From the NCBI RefSeq assembly GCF_008711285.1, contig NZ_VXDC01000001.1, positions 496,001-560,000 on the forward strand: 64,000 bases of DNA, written 5' to 3'. Source of the stretch: Roseibium aquae (GTDB lineage Bacteria; Pseudomonadota; Alphaproteobacteria; Rhizobiales; Stappiaceae). The notes under the pieces are model-generated. The model worked only from the letters and a program-made list of their open reading frames with translations, was not told where the DNA came from and searched no databases. This document shows, piece by piece, positions 31,494-42,429 of the stretch. How positions within the stretch are numbered: position 1 is the first letter of the stretch; every line of letters starts with the position of its first letter. A program made the position numbers and the translations under genes.

Positions 31494-33494
31494 ATGCGGT
31501 TCGACAATCGGTTTCTTGATGACATCCGCGCCCGGATCACCTTGTCTGATCTGGTCGGGCGGCGTGTGACCTGGGACCGGCGCAAGTCGCAGCCCGGCCG
31601 CGGCGACTATTGGGCATGCTGCCCCTTCCATCAGGAAAAAAGCCCGAGTTTTCATGTGGATGACCGGCGCAACCGCTACAAGTGCTTTGGCTGTGGTGCG
31701 TCGGGAGATCACTTCCGTTTCCTGATCGAAACCGAAGGCCTCAGTTTTCCCGAGGCCGTCGAAAGGCTGGCCGAACAGGCGGGCGTGCCCATGCCCGCGC
31801 CCGATCCACAGGCTGCGCGCCGGGCGGAAAAACGGGCCAGTCTGAGTGATGTTTGTGAAATGGCGGCGGCTTTTTTTCAAACGCAGTATGCCGGGCAGAC
31901 CGGCGCCGACGCGCGCGCCTATGTCCAGAAACGCGGGTTCGCCCCGGGCATCGTCCGCGAGTTCCGATTTGGTTTGGCGCCGGACGGACGCGATGGCTTG
32001 AAACGACATCTTGCCGGCAAGGGGGTTCCGGAGGCGATGATGGTCGAGGCCGGCTTGTTGATCCAGCCGGAAGATGGCCGCCCGTCCTATGATCGTTTCC
32101 GGGGGCGGCTGATGATCCCGATCCAGGACGACCGCGGGCGGGTAGTGGCTTTCGGCGGGCGCACGTTGTTGCCTGACGGGCAGCCGAAATACCTTAATTC
32201 CCCCGAAACGCCGCTGTTCCACAAGGGAACCATGCTGTTCAACGCGCACCGGGCGCGTGAACCGGCCTTCAAGGCCCAAAGGGCGGTTGTCGTTGAAGGC
32301 TATCTCGATGCGATCGCCCTATGGCAGGCCGGCATTCATCATGTGGTCGCAACGCTCGGAACGGCCTTCACCGAAGAGCAGATCCTGCGGCTTTGGAAAT
32401 TTGCGCCGGAGCCGGTGATCTGTTTCGATGGGGATGCCGCCGGCGTTTCGGCGGCTCACCGGGCCGTCGATCGCATTTTCCCCGTTCTGACCAGCGGATA
32501 TTCCTTCCAGTTCTGTTTTCTACCCGATGGCATGGATCCCGACGATCTGATCCGGACAAGCGGGCTGCACGGGTTTGAGGCGCAGGTCGGCGGAGCCCGG
32601 GCCCTGTTCGATGTTCTCTGGGAGCGGGAGATTTCCGTCGCCCGCCTTGACACGCCGGAACGCAAGGCGGCGCTTGAAAAGCGGTTCGACGACCTGATCG
32701 AGACGATCCGCGACCTGCGGGTGCGGCGGCGGTATCAGCTTGATTTGAAGTTTCGCCTGTCCAGTCTCTTCTTTCAGCGCGCGCGCGATCAGGGGCGCGA
32801 TCGGGGCCGCGATCGGGGGCACAACTTCGACCGTGGCCCTGGTGGCGCGAATGGGTTCCAGACGGGCGGACGGGTCGCCGCGCCCGAGACGCCGATGTTT
32901 GGGATAGAAAGGCTGATTGTCGGGCTTTGTGTCCGCTTCCCGCAGTTGCTGGACCGGCACCTTGAACGGATCGCGGCCTTGCAGTTTTCCGATCCGCTGC
33001 ATGAGCGGTTCCGAAACCACATATGCCGGATGGCGGTGCGCCTCGAGGAGGTCTCCGCGTCCGACCTGGTGCAGGATCTGGAAGAGCCGCTTCAGGATCT
33101 TCTCGCTGAATCGATAGGTGACGCGCAGAACACGGCGGGCGCCGGCGGTGCCCGGCGCTCTACCTTCTCCGCCCTGCTGCAGCGGTTCCCGCTCCTGAAA
33201 TCCGAGCCGCCGGAAGATTTCGTGGAGGCGGCCTTTCTGCATTTCCTCGATGTGCTCGAGCTCAAAGTTCTGGAAAGCGAGCTGTCCCGGGAAATGGACC
33301 TGGCGGAGGCGGACATTGACGAACAAAGCTGGGGGCGCATCCGGGCGATGACCCAGGATTTGTCGCGGCGGCGGGAGGAATGCGCGCGGGAAGAGGCCGG
33401 GCTGGCCGAACGGGCCCGAAAGCTTCGAAGCATTGGACCGGTATCCGCCCGCCAGCATTCGGCCGCCGATTCAACCGGTGCGGCACCCGCTTAG
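31494..33494 (+). CDS. dnaG: DNA primase
   Basis: DnaG synthesises RNA primers for replication at the fork with DnaB. The 666-residue protein has the N-terminal zinc-binding domain (CCPFHQEKSPSFHV, YKCFGCGASGDHF), the TOPRIM core (VVVEGYLDAIALWQAG, ICFDGDAAGVSAAHRA, DGMDPDDLIR) and a C-terminal helicase-binding region. A short Gln/Arg/Asp/Gly repeat (RDQGRDRGRDRGH) links core and C-terminal region near residue 430. I chose the ATG at 31494 because the conserved MRFDNRFLDDIRAR opening starts there; the ribosome-binding site is weak. rpoD follows after 400 bases. Confidence 0.96.
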   Translation: MRFDNRFLDDIRARITLSDLVGRRVTWDRRKSQPGRGDYWACCPFHQEKSPSFHVDDRRNRYKCFGCGASGDHFRFLIETEGLSFPEAVERLAEQAGVPMPAPDPQAARRAEKRASLSDVCEMAAAFFQTQYAGQTGADARAYVQKRGFAPGIVREFRFGLAPDGRDGLKRHLAGKGVPEAMMVEAGLLIQPEDGRPSYDRFRGRLMIPIQDDRGRVVAFGGRTLLPDGQPKYLNSPETPLFHKGTMLFNAHRAREPAFKAQRAVVVEGYLDAIALWQAGIHHVVATLGTAFTEEQILRLWKFAPEPVICFDGDAAGVSAAHRAVDRIFPVLTSGYSFQFCFLPDGMDPDDLIRTSGLHGFEAQVGGARALFDVLWEREISVARLDTPERKAALEKRFDDLIETIRDLRVRRRYQLDLKFRLSSLFFQRARDQGRDRGRDRGHNFDRGPGGANGFQTGGRVAAPETPMFGIERLIVGLCVRFPQLLDRHLERIAALQFSDPLHERFRNHICRMAVRLEEVSASDLVQDLEEPLQDLLAESIGDAQNTAGAGGARRSTFSALLQRFPLLKSEPPEDFVEAAFLHFLDVLELKVLESELSREMDLAEADIDEQSWGRIRAMTQDLSRRREECAREEAGLAERARKLRSIGPVSARQHSAADSTGAAPA

Positions 33495-33896
33495 ACCTGA
33501 GCCGAATAAATGGCAGTTTTTTGAGGCGCAGATCGCGAATCACACTTGCGATTCCCGTAAGGCAAGCTAAATACACGATCTGCAGCACACATGCCGTGCA
33601 CAGCTCTTAGGCGACGGCAATAGTCTACATTCGGCTGCAAGATCCGGTTTCGACGATGCGGCCTCCCGGGATGCGGCGGGCCGTACGACTGTTTGAGTCA
33701 AACCTCCTGGATTTGGGGCCAGGGGCGGATTTACGGTTAAACGGAACTTAAGGGACGCAGCTTATATCCGAATCAAATAGCGACTTCGTCACAGCACGGC
33801 AGGTGCTGAGGTTTGAATATCGCCGAATTACGGACGAAGCGAGAAATTGGGGCGGCCGCGAACGATCTGCAGACGTTCGCGCTTTTGGAGCACAAT
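33495..33896 (+). other. Intergenic region upstream of rpoD
   Basis: This 402-base gap separates dnaG from the chosen rpoD start. The reading frame of rpoD is open back to 33813, but those 28 codons lack family features. The gap contains A/T-richer stretches around 33735-33790 (including TTATAT near 33761) that could serve as an rpoD promoter. No gene is supported. Confidence 0.45.
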
Positions 33897-35927
<2,031 letters not shown>

Positions 35928-35951
35928 TCCGGCGAGCGCCGACATCTTTGG

Positions 35952-35977
35952 AACCCGGCGGCGACGCCGGGTTTTTT
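35952..35977 (+). terminator. Rho-independent terminator of rpoD
   Basis: AACCCGGCG pairs with CGCCGGGTT around GCGA, followed by TTTT. Confidence 0.9.
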
Positions 35978-36054
35978 CATGGCCCCGATCGCATTATGTC
36001 TGGGGGGCGTGCCCGGTTTCCGGGCGCCAACTGCGCAACAGTTCCGGATGACGG

Positions 36055-37341
36055 ATGACGGACACTCCAAACAATGGTCATTTGACACCGGAACGGGCCG
36101 ATGAGCCTCTAGTCGCAGACCCGCGGCAGTCCTCCGGCGAACCCGGCAACACCCGTCTTGCTTTGGTGGCTGTCGCCGGATCGACGGCCTTCCATGCGCT
36201 GCTTTTTCTGCTTCTGGCCGGTTGGCTTCACTTTCCCGAGGCCTTGCCCCGACCGCCCGAGCCGGAAACTGTCGATGTGGCCATCGTTCAGGCCCCTCCC
36301 GAACCCGAGCCGGCACCCGAACCGCCGTCGGAGCAGACACCGCTCGGGGAAGGCACTGTTGAACCGGCCGAAGAAGAGCGCGCTCAGGACGATCCCGCTC
36401 TGGAAGAGCCTGCGCTTGAAGAAGCTGACAGTGAGCCTTCTGGCGAGACGGAAGAAACCGCCGAGCAGGAGGGGGGCGGGCAGGTGGCTGTTGTCCGGGC
36501 GATTGAACAGTTTGGGGACACGGACGGGGCCCCTGAACAGGTCGAGGAGGTCGAGCTGGGGCAAGAGGAGGACGCGCCTGCCGGCGCCGGGCAGGCCGGT
36601 GTCGAGGAGCCTGAAACTGAAGCGCTCGAAACCGACGCTTCGGAGGAAGCGTCCGTGCTGGACAGGGACCAGCCGGGCGCCGAAACGGAGGTCGCAGACG
36701 GCGCCGAAACGGAGGTGCGCGAAGACACCGAAGCAGAGGCTGACACGGACAGGGAAGTGGCCGCGCTTGAGGAAGCGCCGACCGAAGCCGGATTGCCCGA
36801 GGATCCCGGGCCGGGTCCTTCCCTCGATGATCTGGATGAGCCGGAGGGGATCGGTCTGGTCACCGCAACGCCGCGCGCAAAGCCAGCCGCGCCCCGCCAG
36901 CCGGCCACGGCTTCGGTACCGTCTGCGTCTCCGTCCCTGGCCACGTCTCCGGCCCAGGCGACACAACCGGTCCTGCGCACCGTTGCTCCGGTCCGGCGGC
37001 TCTACTCCGACAGAATTCTTGAAACGCCGCAGGCGCAAGCGGCGCTGGACCGGATGTCTGCGCCCGAACGCGCCAGCCTGCTCTGCGTCACAGAGCTGCG
37101 GGCTCAGCTCACGGCCGCAGATCCGAGGCGCCCGCCGGAACTTCTCCCGCGGTTCCTGCTGACCGGGCCAGCCGTCGTCGAACCGCGCCTGGCGGCCTAC
37201 CGAAACCAAGGGATCTGGTATGATGTTGCGTTCCGCTGCGAACTTGACCCCGGCATCACAAAGGTCGAGGCCTTCCGGTTCCGAATTGGTCCGCCGGTGC
37301 CAAGGTCGGAATGGGGCGCGCGCGGATTCCCGCAAGGATGA
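36055..37341 (+). CDS. DUF930 protein with TonB-like membrane anchor and acidic linker
   Basis: The 428-residue protein has one N-terminal membrane segment ([22 protein letters not shown]) and then a Pro/Glu-rich stretch ([20 protein letters not shown]) like TonB. About 190 residues are dominated by Glu, Asp, Ala and Thr with imperfect repeats ([13 protein letters not shown]). The C-terminal 120-residue globular domain has [35 protein letters not shown] and [20 protein letters not shown]. The last domain matches the DUF930 family found in Rhizobiales; its two cysteines could form a disulfide. Architecture suggests an inner-membrane protein reaching across the periplasm. Function unknown. Confidence 0.75.
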   Translation: MTDTPNNGHLTPERADEPLVADPRQSSGEPGNTRLALVAVAGSTAFHALLFLLLAGWLHFPEALPRPPEPETVDVAIVQAPPEPEPAPEPPSEQTPLGEGTVEPAEEERAQDDPALEEPALEEADSEPSGETEETAEQEGGGQVAVVRAIEQFGDTDGAPEQVEEVELGQEEDAPAGAGQAGVEEPETEALETDASEEASVLDRDQPGAETEVADGAETEVREDTEAEADTDREVAALEEAPTEAGLPEDPGPGPSLDDLDEPEGIGLVTATPRAKPAAPRQPATASVPSASPSLATSPAQATQPVLRTVAPVRRLYSDRILETPQAQAALDRMSAPERASLLCVTELRAQLTAADPRRPPELLPRFLLTGPAVVEPRLAAYRNQGIWYDVAFRCELDPGITKVEAFRFRIGPPVPRSEWGARGFPQG

Positions 37342-37454
37342 GATCGGCTCAAACGGGAACAGTTTAAGCGGGGAAAACCCGCCGGTGCGATTGCCGTATT
37401 CAGCGAACTGCGCCATGAGCCGGGTCAACAGTCTTGGTCATTGGGACAACGAAT

Positions 37455-37841
37455 ATGGATTTGCGTCAGTTTCAGCCACTGTGTGTCAGCCTCTTGCGGA
37501 TCGTGGCAGGTGGCATGACGTTCTTACACGGGTCGACCAAGCTGCTGGACTGGCCCTATGCCGCAGCGCCACGGATCGACCTTGCTTCGGCTGCTGGCGC
37601 CATCGCGGTTCTCGAGCTTGTCTGCGGGGCGTTGCTTGTGGCGGGCTTTCTGACCCGGCCGGCCGCCTTTGTTGCCGCGATCTTGATGGCTGTGGTCTAT
37701 GCCCTGCTGCATGCCTCTGGCAGCGTCTATCCGCTGCTCAATGGCGGTGAAAAGACCTTGCTTTACGGTTTCGTCTTTCTTGCCCTCGCCGCTGTGGGCG
37801 GTGGAGCCGTGTCGGTGGATCGGCTCATTGGGCGGCGATAG
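37455..37841 (+). CDS. DoxX-family membrane protein
   Basis: The 128-residue protein has four hydrophobic segments and the DoxX opening QPLCVSLLRIVAGGMTFLHG followed by STKLLDWP and a second helix AIAVLELVCGALLVAGFLTR. DoxX proteins are small quinone-associated or stress-related membrane proteins of mixed function. The ATG at 37455 is preferred over an upstream start seven codons earlier because conserved sequence begins there. Neighbours give no hint of its role. Confidence 0.85.
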   Translation: MDLRQFQPLCVSLLRIVAGGMTFLHGSTKLLDWPYAAAPRIDLASAAGAIAVLELVCGALLVAGFLTRPAAFVAAILMAVVYALLHASGSVYPLLNGGEKTLLYGFVFLALAAVGGGAVSVDRLIGRR

Positions 37842-37974
37842 GACGGTCCTTGCCGTCTGAACGGCTGGTCCGGTGAGCTCAAAATTCACACGCTTCGCCC
37901 TTGGGATCACGTCCTTGTCATATACACCCGACTACTCTTTCGGCAGTCAGTGGTGAAATCAGGACCCAAAAGGC

Positions 37975-39483
37975 ATGGAAACAGAAACCGATGTGGCCGA
38001 CACGCTGAAGAAGCCCGTAGCCAAGACTGTCCAGGCCTATATCGACGAAACCCCTTTCTGGGAGGATGGCACGGCCGTCGACACCATGATGATGACGGGG
38101 GTCCAGTGGCGGATCTGGTGGCTTGCTGCGGCCGGCAAGTTCTTCGAAGGCATGGTTGTGTTCATGAGCGGCGTCGCGCTGCCGCTCATCGCCCGCGAGT
38201 TTGACATCGGTGCCGCTGGCCATGGACTTGTCGGGGCATCCGTCTTGTTCGGCATCCTGATCGGTGCGAGCTTGCTAGGCGGGCTGGCCGACCTGTTCGG
38301 GCGGCGGCGCATGTTCATCGTCGAGATGGTCCTGTTCATCCTATTCCTGTTGCTTGTGACCGTCTCGAACGGCTTTCCAATGCTGCTCATTGCCATGTTT
38401 GGGCTCGGGGTTGCACTTGGGTGTGACTATCCGACCGCGCATCTCGTCATTTCCGAGAGCATTTCCAGCAAGGCGCGTGGCCGCATGGTGCTTGGCGCCT
38501 TTGCGTTTCAAGCGGTCGGTGCGCTGGTCGGTACAGGCCTTGCCTATGCGGTCTTGAGCAATTTTCCGACCGTGGAGGCCTGGCGATATATGTACGGTGC
38601 CGCGATCCTCCCAGCAGCAATCGTTTTGTTTGGGCGGTTCTTCATTCCCGAAAGCCCGCATTGGCTCGCGACGCGCGGCCGGAACGACATGGCGAAATCC
38701 GCGTTGCGCTTCCTGCTGTCGCGGGAGCCGGTCTATCCGTCCGATTTCGATCTGAAGACCGGTGACGGGGACGGTGGAGGGGCAGGGGACCATGGCATGG
38801 GGTCGCAGTTCAAGGCGATTGCCCGCCTGTTCGTCGACAAGAAGACGCGCCGTGCGACGATACTGGCCTCGGTGCCGTGGTTCCTGCAGGACCTTGGAAC
38901 CTATGGTATCGGCATTTTTACGCCGGTCATTCTTGCTAGTATTCTCGGCCACCAGGCGGCCCATGAAACAAGCCTCTCCACGGTTGTCCATAATGATCTG
39001 CTCGCCGCTAAAGGTGCGGCTATCATAGATGTTCTCCTGATTGTCGGTATCGTGTTCGCGGTTCTGCTGGCGGACCGGGTCGGCCGGATCCGCTTGCAGA
39101 TCGCAGGGTTTATCGGTTGCGCGGTTGGCCTCGCGCTGGCAGCAGCCAGCACCCATGCCGGTCCTGGTTTTGAAGTCCCGCTCATTTTCGCAGGGTTCAT
39201 GCTCTTCAACTTCATGACGAACATGGGCCCCAACGCTCAAACCTACTTGCTGGCCGGTGAGGTGTTTCCCACCGAATGCCGGGCTGTCGGGGCGGGCTTT
39301 GCGGCATCTTTTGCAAAGATTGGCGCGGTCATGACAGCCTTTTTGTTTCCCGTTCTATTGTCCGATATTGGACAGGATGCGCTTTTGATGGGGTTGATCA
39401 TCACATCGCTTCTCGGTGCCGCAGTTACTTTTGCCTTTCGGATTGAGACCAAGGGCGTCAGTTTGGAGGACGTGGCGAATTAG
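37975..39483 (+). CDS. Major facilitator superfamily transporter
   Basis: The 502-residue protein has about 12 membrane segments. Motif A is GGLADLFGRRRMFIVEM between helices 2 and 3, and the sugar-porter type PESPHWLATRGR follows helix 6. An acidic/Gly-rich cytoplasmic loop (DGDGGGAGDHGMG) precedes the second half, which ends with a second motif-A-like LLADRVGRIRLQ. The motifs resemble the phosphate/aromatic-acid/sugar porter branch, but substrate cannot be assigned. Two stem-loops follow within 115 bases. The SnoaL-like gene follows on the same strand 240 bases on. Confidence 0.88.
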   Translation: METETDVADTLKKPVAKTVQAYIDETPFWEDGTAVDTMMMTGVQWRIWWLAAAGKFFEGMVVFMSGVALPLIAREFDIGAAGHGLVGASVLFGILIGASLLGGLADLFGRRRMFIVEMVLFILFLLLVTVSNGFPMLLIAMFGLGVALGCDYPTAHLVISESISSKARGRMVLGAFAFQAVGALVGTGLAYAVLSNFPTVEAWRYMYGAAILPAAIVLFGRFFIPESPHWLATRGRNDMAKSALRFLLSREPVYPSDFDLKTGDGDGGGAGDHGMGSQFKAIARLFVDKKTRRATILASVPWFLQDLGTYGIGIFTPVILASILGHQAAHETSLSTVVHNDLLAAKGAAIIDVLLIVGIVFAVLLADRVGRIRLQIAGFIGCAVGLALAAASTHAGPGFEVPLIFAGFMLFNFMTNMGPNAQTYLLAGEVFPTECRAVGAGFAASFAKIGAVMTAFLFPVLLSDIGQDALLMGLIITSLLGAAVTFAFRIETKGVSLEDVAN

Positions 39484-39502
39484 GCTCCATCGCTAGATCA
39501 GT

Positions 39503-39596
39503 GGGTGTTAAACTGGAATCGATTGAACACCCGCTGGTCGCTTCTTGAATTGCCGAGCATCTTTGGGTGTTTCTCACAAAACGCCCAAAGATGCTC
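39503..39596. terminator. Two inverted repeats downstream of the MFS gene
   Basis: The first, 39503-39532, has GGGTGTT and AACACCC as outer arms with partly symmetrical inner bases around GGAATCGATT. The second, 39555-39596, is an 18-bp stem (GAGCATCTTTGGGTGTTT with its reverse complement, one G-T pair) around CTCACA. No T-run follows. They end the MFS transcript or are mobile-like palindromes; the small open frame across them (39505-39717) is not convincing as a gene. Confidence 0.55.
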
Positions 39597-39724
39597 TAGG
39601 CTCATGTCAACCTTGATAGATAAGAACCGCACGCTTTGGCCGCACAAAGGACCTTGCGCCGACTTCAACAGCAAGGCAGAGTCGATGGGTTTTCGTATCC
39701 TTTCCACCAAGTCATGAGATCAAG

Positions 39725-40147
39725 ATGACCCCGACCCAATCCCGCGCCTTGCTTGATATCTATTTCGCAGCCTTCAATGCCGGCGATACGAGCAAGATGG
39801 AAAGCCTGGTCGCCGAAGACCTGGCCCATGACGTGAATCAGGGCGACCGGCGTGAGGGCAAGGATCAGTTCTGGGCGTTCAATGTTCACATGAGCCGTTG
39901 CTACAAGGAGCGGATCAGCGATCTCGTATTGTTCGTCAATGAAGACGGCACCCGCGCCGCGGCGGAGTTCATCGTGTCCGGCACCTATCTGGAGACCGAC
40001 GAGGGCCTGCCTCCGGCAAACGGCCAGACTTATCGGTTGCCGGCCGGCAGCTTCTTCGAGATCAAGGACGGCAAGATCGCCCGCATCACCACTTACTACA
40101 ATCTTCAGGACTGGATCGCCCAGGTCGGCGGCAAGGCCGAGGACTAG
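39725..40147 (+). CDS. SnoaL-like / NTF2-fold polyketide-cyclase-type protein
   Basis: The 140-residue protein shows the NTF2-like cone fold pattern: a helical start (SRALLDIYFAAFNAGDTSKM), VAEDLAHDVNQGDRREGKDQ, then strands AAAEFIVSGTYLETDEG and YRLPAGSFFEIKDGKIARIT ending TYYNLQDWIAQVGG. This is the SnoaL/ketosteroid-isomerase-like superfamily, a scaffold for very different small-molecule enzymes and binding proteins. The conserved N-Q-G-x-R-x-G-K segment is typical. It converges with the DMSP lyase gene. No specific substrate is assigned. Confidence 0.8.
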   Translation: MTPTQSRALLDIYFAAFNAGDTSKMESLVAEDLAHDVNQGDRREGKDQFWAFNVHMSRCYKERISDLVLFVNEDGTRAAAEFIVSGTYLETDEGLPPANGQTYRLPAGSFFEIKDGKIARITTYYNLQDWIAQVGGKAED

Positions 40148-40268
40148 ACGGTGCTGACTGACAGTTCGGAGGGGCGGGGTTGACGTCTTTCCAGAATCGG
40201 CGTGGCCCCACCGGGCATTGACCTGCTGAAACGGCTGGCCGGGCCACTCTTGGCCGGCTTTGCCCTGC

Positions 40269-40964
40269 TCAGGTCTTTCTCGTCCTTGGCCGGGAAAACA
40301 CCATCTTCTGGTTGGCCAGGATCTCCGGTCTGCCCATCCATGCATAGGCCAGAAGCGAGGGTTCCTGGTTCGACACGGTGATGCGGTGCATGTGCTCGGG
40401 CGGGTTGAAGATCATCGAGCCTGGAGCGTAGACGCCCTGGTGGTTTTCGGAAACGGCCCCCGACAGGCAAACATAACTCTCCGAGATTCCGGCATGAGAA
40501 TGGGCGGGATAGGTGCATTTGGGGGCAAACAAGACGAGACCCAGGATCACCTCATTGGTGATGATCGGGCCATTCGGTCCGCAGATCTCCGCGTATGCGT
40601 ATTTTTTGTCGAGGCCGCGCGGAACCTTTTCATAGCCGTATTGCCAGATCAAACTGTCCTGAACGGATTCAATCGCCCGGATCAGCGGCGCGGTGCGCTC
40701 CAGCCGCCCTTCGTCAAGCGCCCGTTTCAGATGGGCCGTGACCGGTTTTTGGGCGGGCGGATCGAAGTGCAACGGGGCATCGGCCTTGGCAACCCGGCTG
40801 ATCGCCTCACGCACCGCCCGCTGGTGGGCGCGGATATGCTCACTGCCGCCCGATGACAAGAAGCGGTAGAGTTCATAGTATTCGCGCAGCAAATAGCCCC
40901 AATCCGGAAGGTCTGAGACCCGGCGGTGTGCGGGCGATAGGCCCAAGTCAGCTTCCAGAACCAT
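40269..40964 (-). CDS. dddL: Dimethylsulfoniopropionate lyase DddL
   Basis: DddL cleaves DMSP to dimethyl sulfide, acrylate and a proton. The 231-residue protein ends in a cupin with motif 1 YPAHSHAGISESYVCLSG (His155, His157, Glu162, Tyr164) and motif 2 NPPEHMHR (His191, His193), the metal ligands and catalytic tyrosine expected of cupin DMSP lyases. The N-terminal helical part (SDLPDWGYLLREYYELYRFL) is also of DddL type. The ATG at 40964 has AAAGGA upstream. The same frame is open to 42113 but that part is antisense to the flavoenzyme gene and is not coding. The gene is divergent from the FAD oxidoreductase. DddL is typical of marine Alphaproteobacteria. Confidence 0.87.
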   Translation of the reverse strand: MVLEADLGLSPAHRRVSDLPDWGYLLREYYELYRFLSSGGSEHIRAHQRAVREAISRVAKADAPLHFDPPAQKPVTAHLKRALDEGRLERTAPLIRAIESVQDSLIWQYGYEKVPRGLDKKYAYAEICGPNGPIITNEVILGLVLFAPKCTYPAHSHAGISESYVCLSGAVSENHQGVYAPGSMIFNPPEHMHRITVSNQEPSLLAYAWMGRPEILANQKMVFSRPRTRKT

Positions 40965-41168
40965 TGCGGCGTCCTTTCCTGCGGCACCCGGCTCACGCCA
41001 GACTATTTTGTCCCCGTCGTCCGGCAAGTCATTTGACACTGAAAATCGATCACGATTGCCGCTGTGTCGTGAATACGCCTTCCCCGCGCGCGTTTCGGAC
41101 GGCCGGACCCTTGTCCTGACGAGGCGGCCGGGTAATGTCAGCTTTCGACTCAAACCGGGATTATAATC

Positions 41169-42266
41169 ATGAAAGTCATTGTCGTCGGGGCCGGGATTTC
41201 CGGCCTGTCCACCGCCTGGGCCCTCGCCAAGCGCGGCGTGCAGGTGACGCTCCTGGAGCAAGGGCCGGTCCCCAATCCCCTGTCGGCTTCCGGCGACCAG
41301 CACCGGATCATCCGCCGCGCCTATGGCGGCCAGGGCGGGTACCAGCGCCGAATTGGCGCGGCCTTCGATGCCTGGGCCGAGATGTGGGACGATCTGGGCG
41401 CAAAGCATCTCGTCGATACCGGCTTCTTGCTGCTGTCCCAAACCGCGGGCGATGAGGGGGAAGAGTATCTGACCGGTCTCAAGGAAGGCGGATACGCGGT
41501 TGAAGAGATGAGCGCGTCGGAAACCGCCGGCCGGTATCCTTTCATTGACGCGAGCACGATCCGTTTCGGTGCCTTCAGTTCCGAAGGGGGCGTTCTGCTG
41601 TGCCAGAAGATTGCCGCGGATCTGCGCGATTGGCTGGTCAGGTCCGGCGTGGACATGCGCGAGCACACGTGGGTGAGTGCCGTGGATGCGTCCGCCGGAT
41701 CCGTGACGCTGGAAAGCGGCGGCGTCTTGTCCGCCGATCATGTGGTCGTCACCGCGGGCGCCTGGACCCTTGGGTTGTTCCCCGGTCTTGCAACCGATCT
41801 CACCACCTACCGCACGGCCGTTGCCTATCTGACACCGCCGGAGGATTTGCGCCCGCATTGGGAAAACGGGCCGTGCATTCTGGATGTCGGGGGTACGGTC
41901 GATGGCTACGTGCTGCCGCCGGTTGCCGGCACCGGCCTGAAAGTTGGCGCCGGGGTTCACAAACGCACAAGCGGACCGAACGAGGGCCGCGTCCCGGAAG
42001 AGGGCGAGGGGATCACCATCCGCAACCTCTTCGCACCGCCCTTTGCCCGGATCGACGAGTACGGGATCGCCGATGTGGTCACCTGCGCCTACACCTTCAC
42101 ATCGGACGAGCACTTCTTCATGCGTTCGGAAGACCGTCTGTCAGTGGTCTCCGCCTGTTCCGGGCACGGTTACAAGTTCGGAGCGGTGGTCGGGCGGAAG
42201 ATCGCCGAAGGCCTCTTGGCCAAGGACCTGGAGGCCGCCCGCGTCTGGCTCGAAGCGCGCGATTGA
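41169..42266 (+). CDS. FAD-dependent oxidoreductase, monomeric sarcosine oxidase/DAO family
   Basis: The 365-residue flavoprotein starts with the dinucleotide-binding VIVVGAGISGLSTAWALAKR and continues SASGDQHRIIRRAYG. Near the end is TCAYTFTSDEHFF, where Cys306 corresponds to the cysteine that covalently binds FAD in monomeric sarcosine oxidases, followed by SACSGHGYKFG. Such enzymes oxidise secondary N-methyl amino acids (sarcosine, N-methyltryptophan, pipecolate and others), so the exact substrate is uncertain. It is divergent from dddL with a 204-base gap. A stem-loop follows about 120 bases after the stop. Confidence 0.85.
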   Translation: MKVIVVGAGISGLSTAWALAKRGVQVTLLEQGPVPNPLSASGDQHRIIRRAYGGQGGYQRRIGAAFDAWAEMWDDLGAKHLVDTGFLLLSQTAGDEGEEYLTGLKEGGYAVEEMSASETAGRYPFIDASTIRFGAFSSEGGVLLCQKIAADLRDWLVRSGVDMREHTWVSAVDASAGSVTLESGGVLSADHVVVTAGAWTLGLFPGLATDLTTYRTAVAYLTPPEDLRPHWENGPCILDVGGTVDGYVLPPVAGTGLKVGAGVHKRTSGPNEGRVPEEGEGITIRNLFAPPFARIDEYGIADVVTCAYTFTSDEHFFMRSEDRLSVVSACSGHGYKFGAVVGRKIAEGLLAKDLEAARVWLEARD

Positions 42267-42383
42267 AGCGGCGCGGCCTTGCCGGTCCGGCGGCCTTGCC
42301 GGTTCGATGGGGGAGATCTGCCCCCGGCGGGCTTTGCGTTTCGCCGGGATGACGGCAGGACCGATTTGGTTTCCCGCTGGCTG

Positions 42384-42404
42384 AGGCGGGCTCATCGCCC
42401 GCCT
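42384..42404 (+). terminator. Probable terminator between the FAD oxidoreductase and speE
   Basis: AGGCGGGC pairs with GCCCGCCT around TCATC, followed on the plus strand by TTCACTTTTGG. The T content is modest, so intrinsic termination is likely but not certain. Confidence 0.55.
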
Positions 42405-42429
42405 TTCACTTTTGGTACCTTGGAACGCC

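Noticed and set aside
39505-39717. 70-codon frame downstream of the MFS gene
   Set aside because: It runs through two strong inverted repeats and lacks a ribosome-binding site.
40965-42113. 5' extension of the dddL reading frame
   Set aside because: The part upstream of 40964 is antisense to the FAD oxidoreductase and has the composition of a shadow frame; AAAGGA before 40964 marks the true start.
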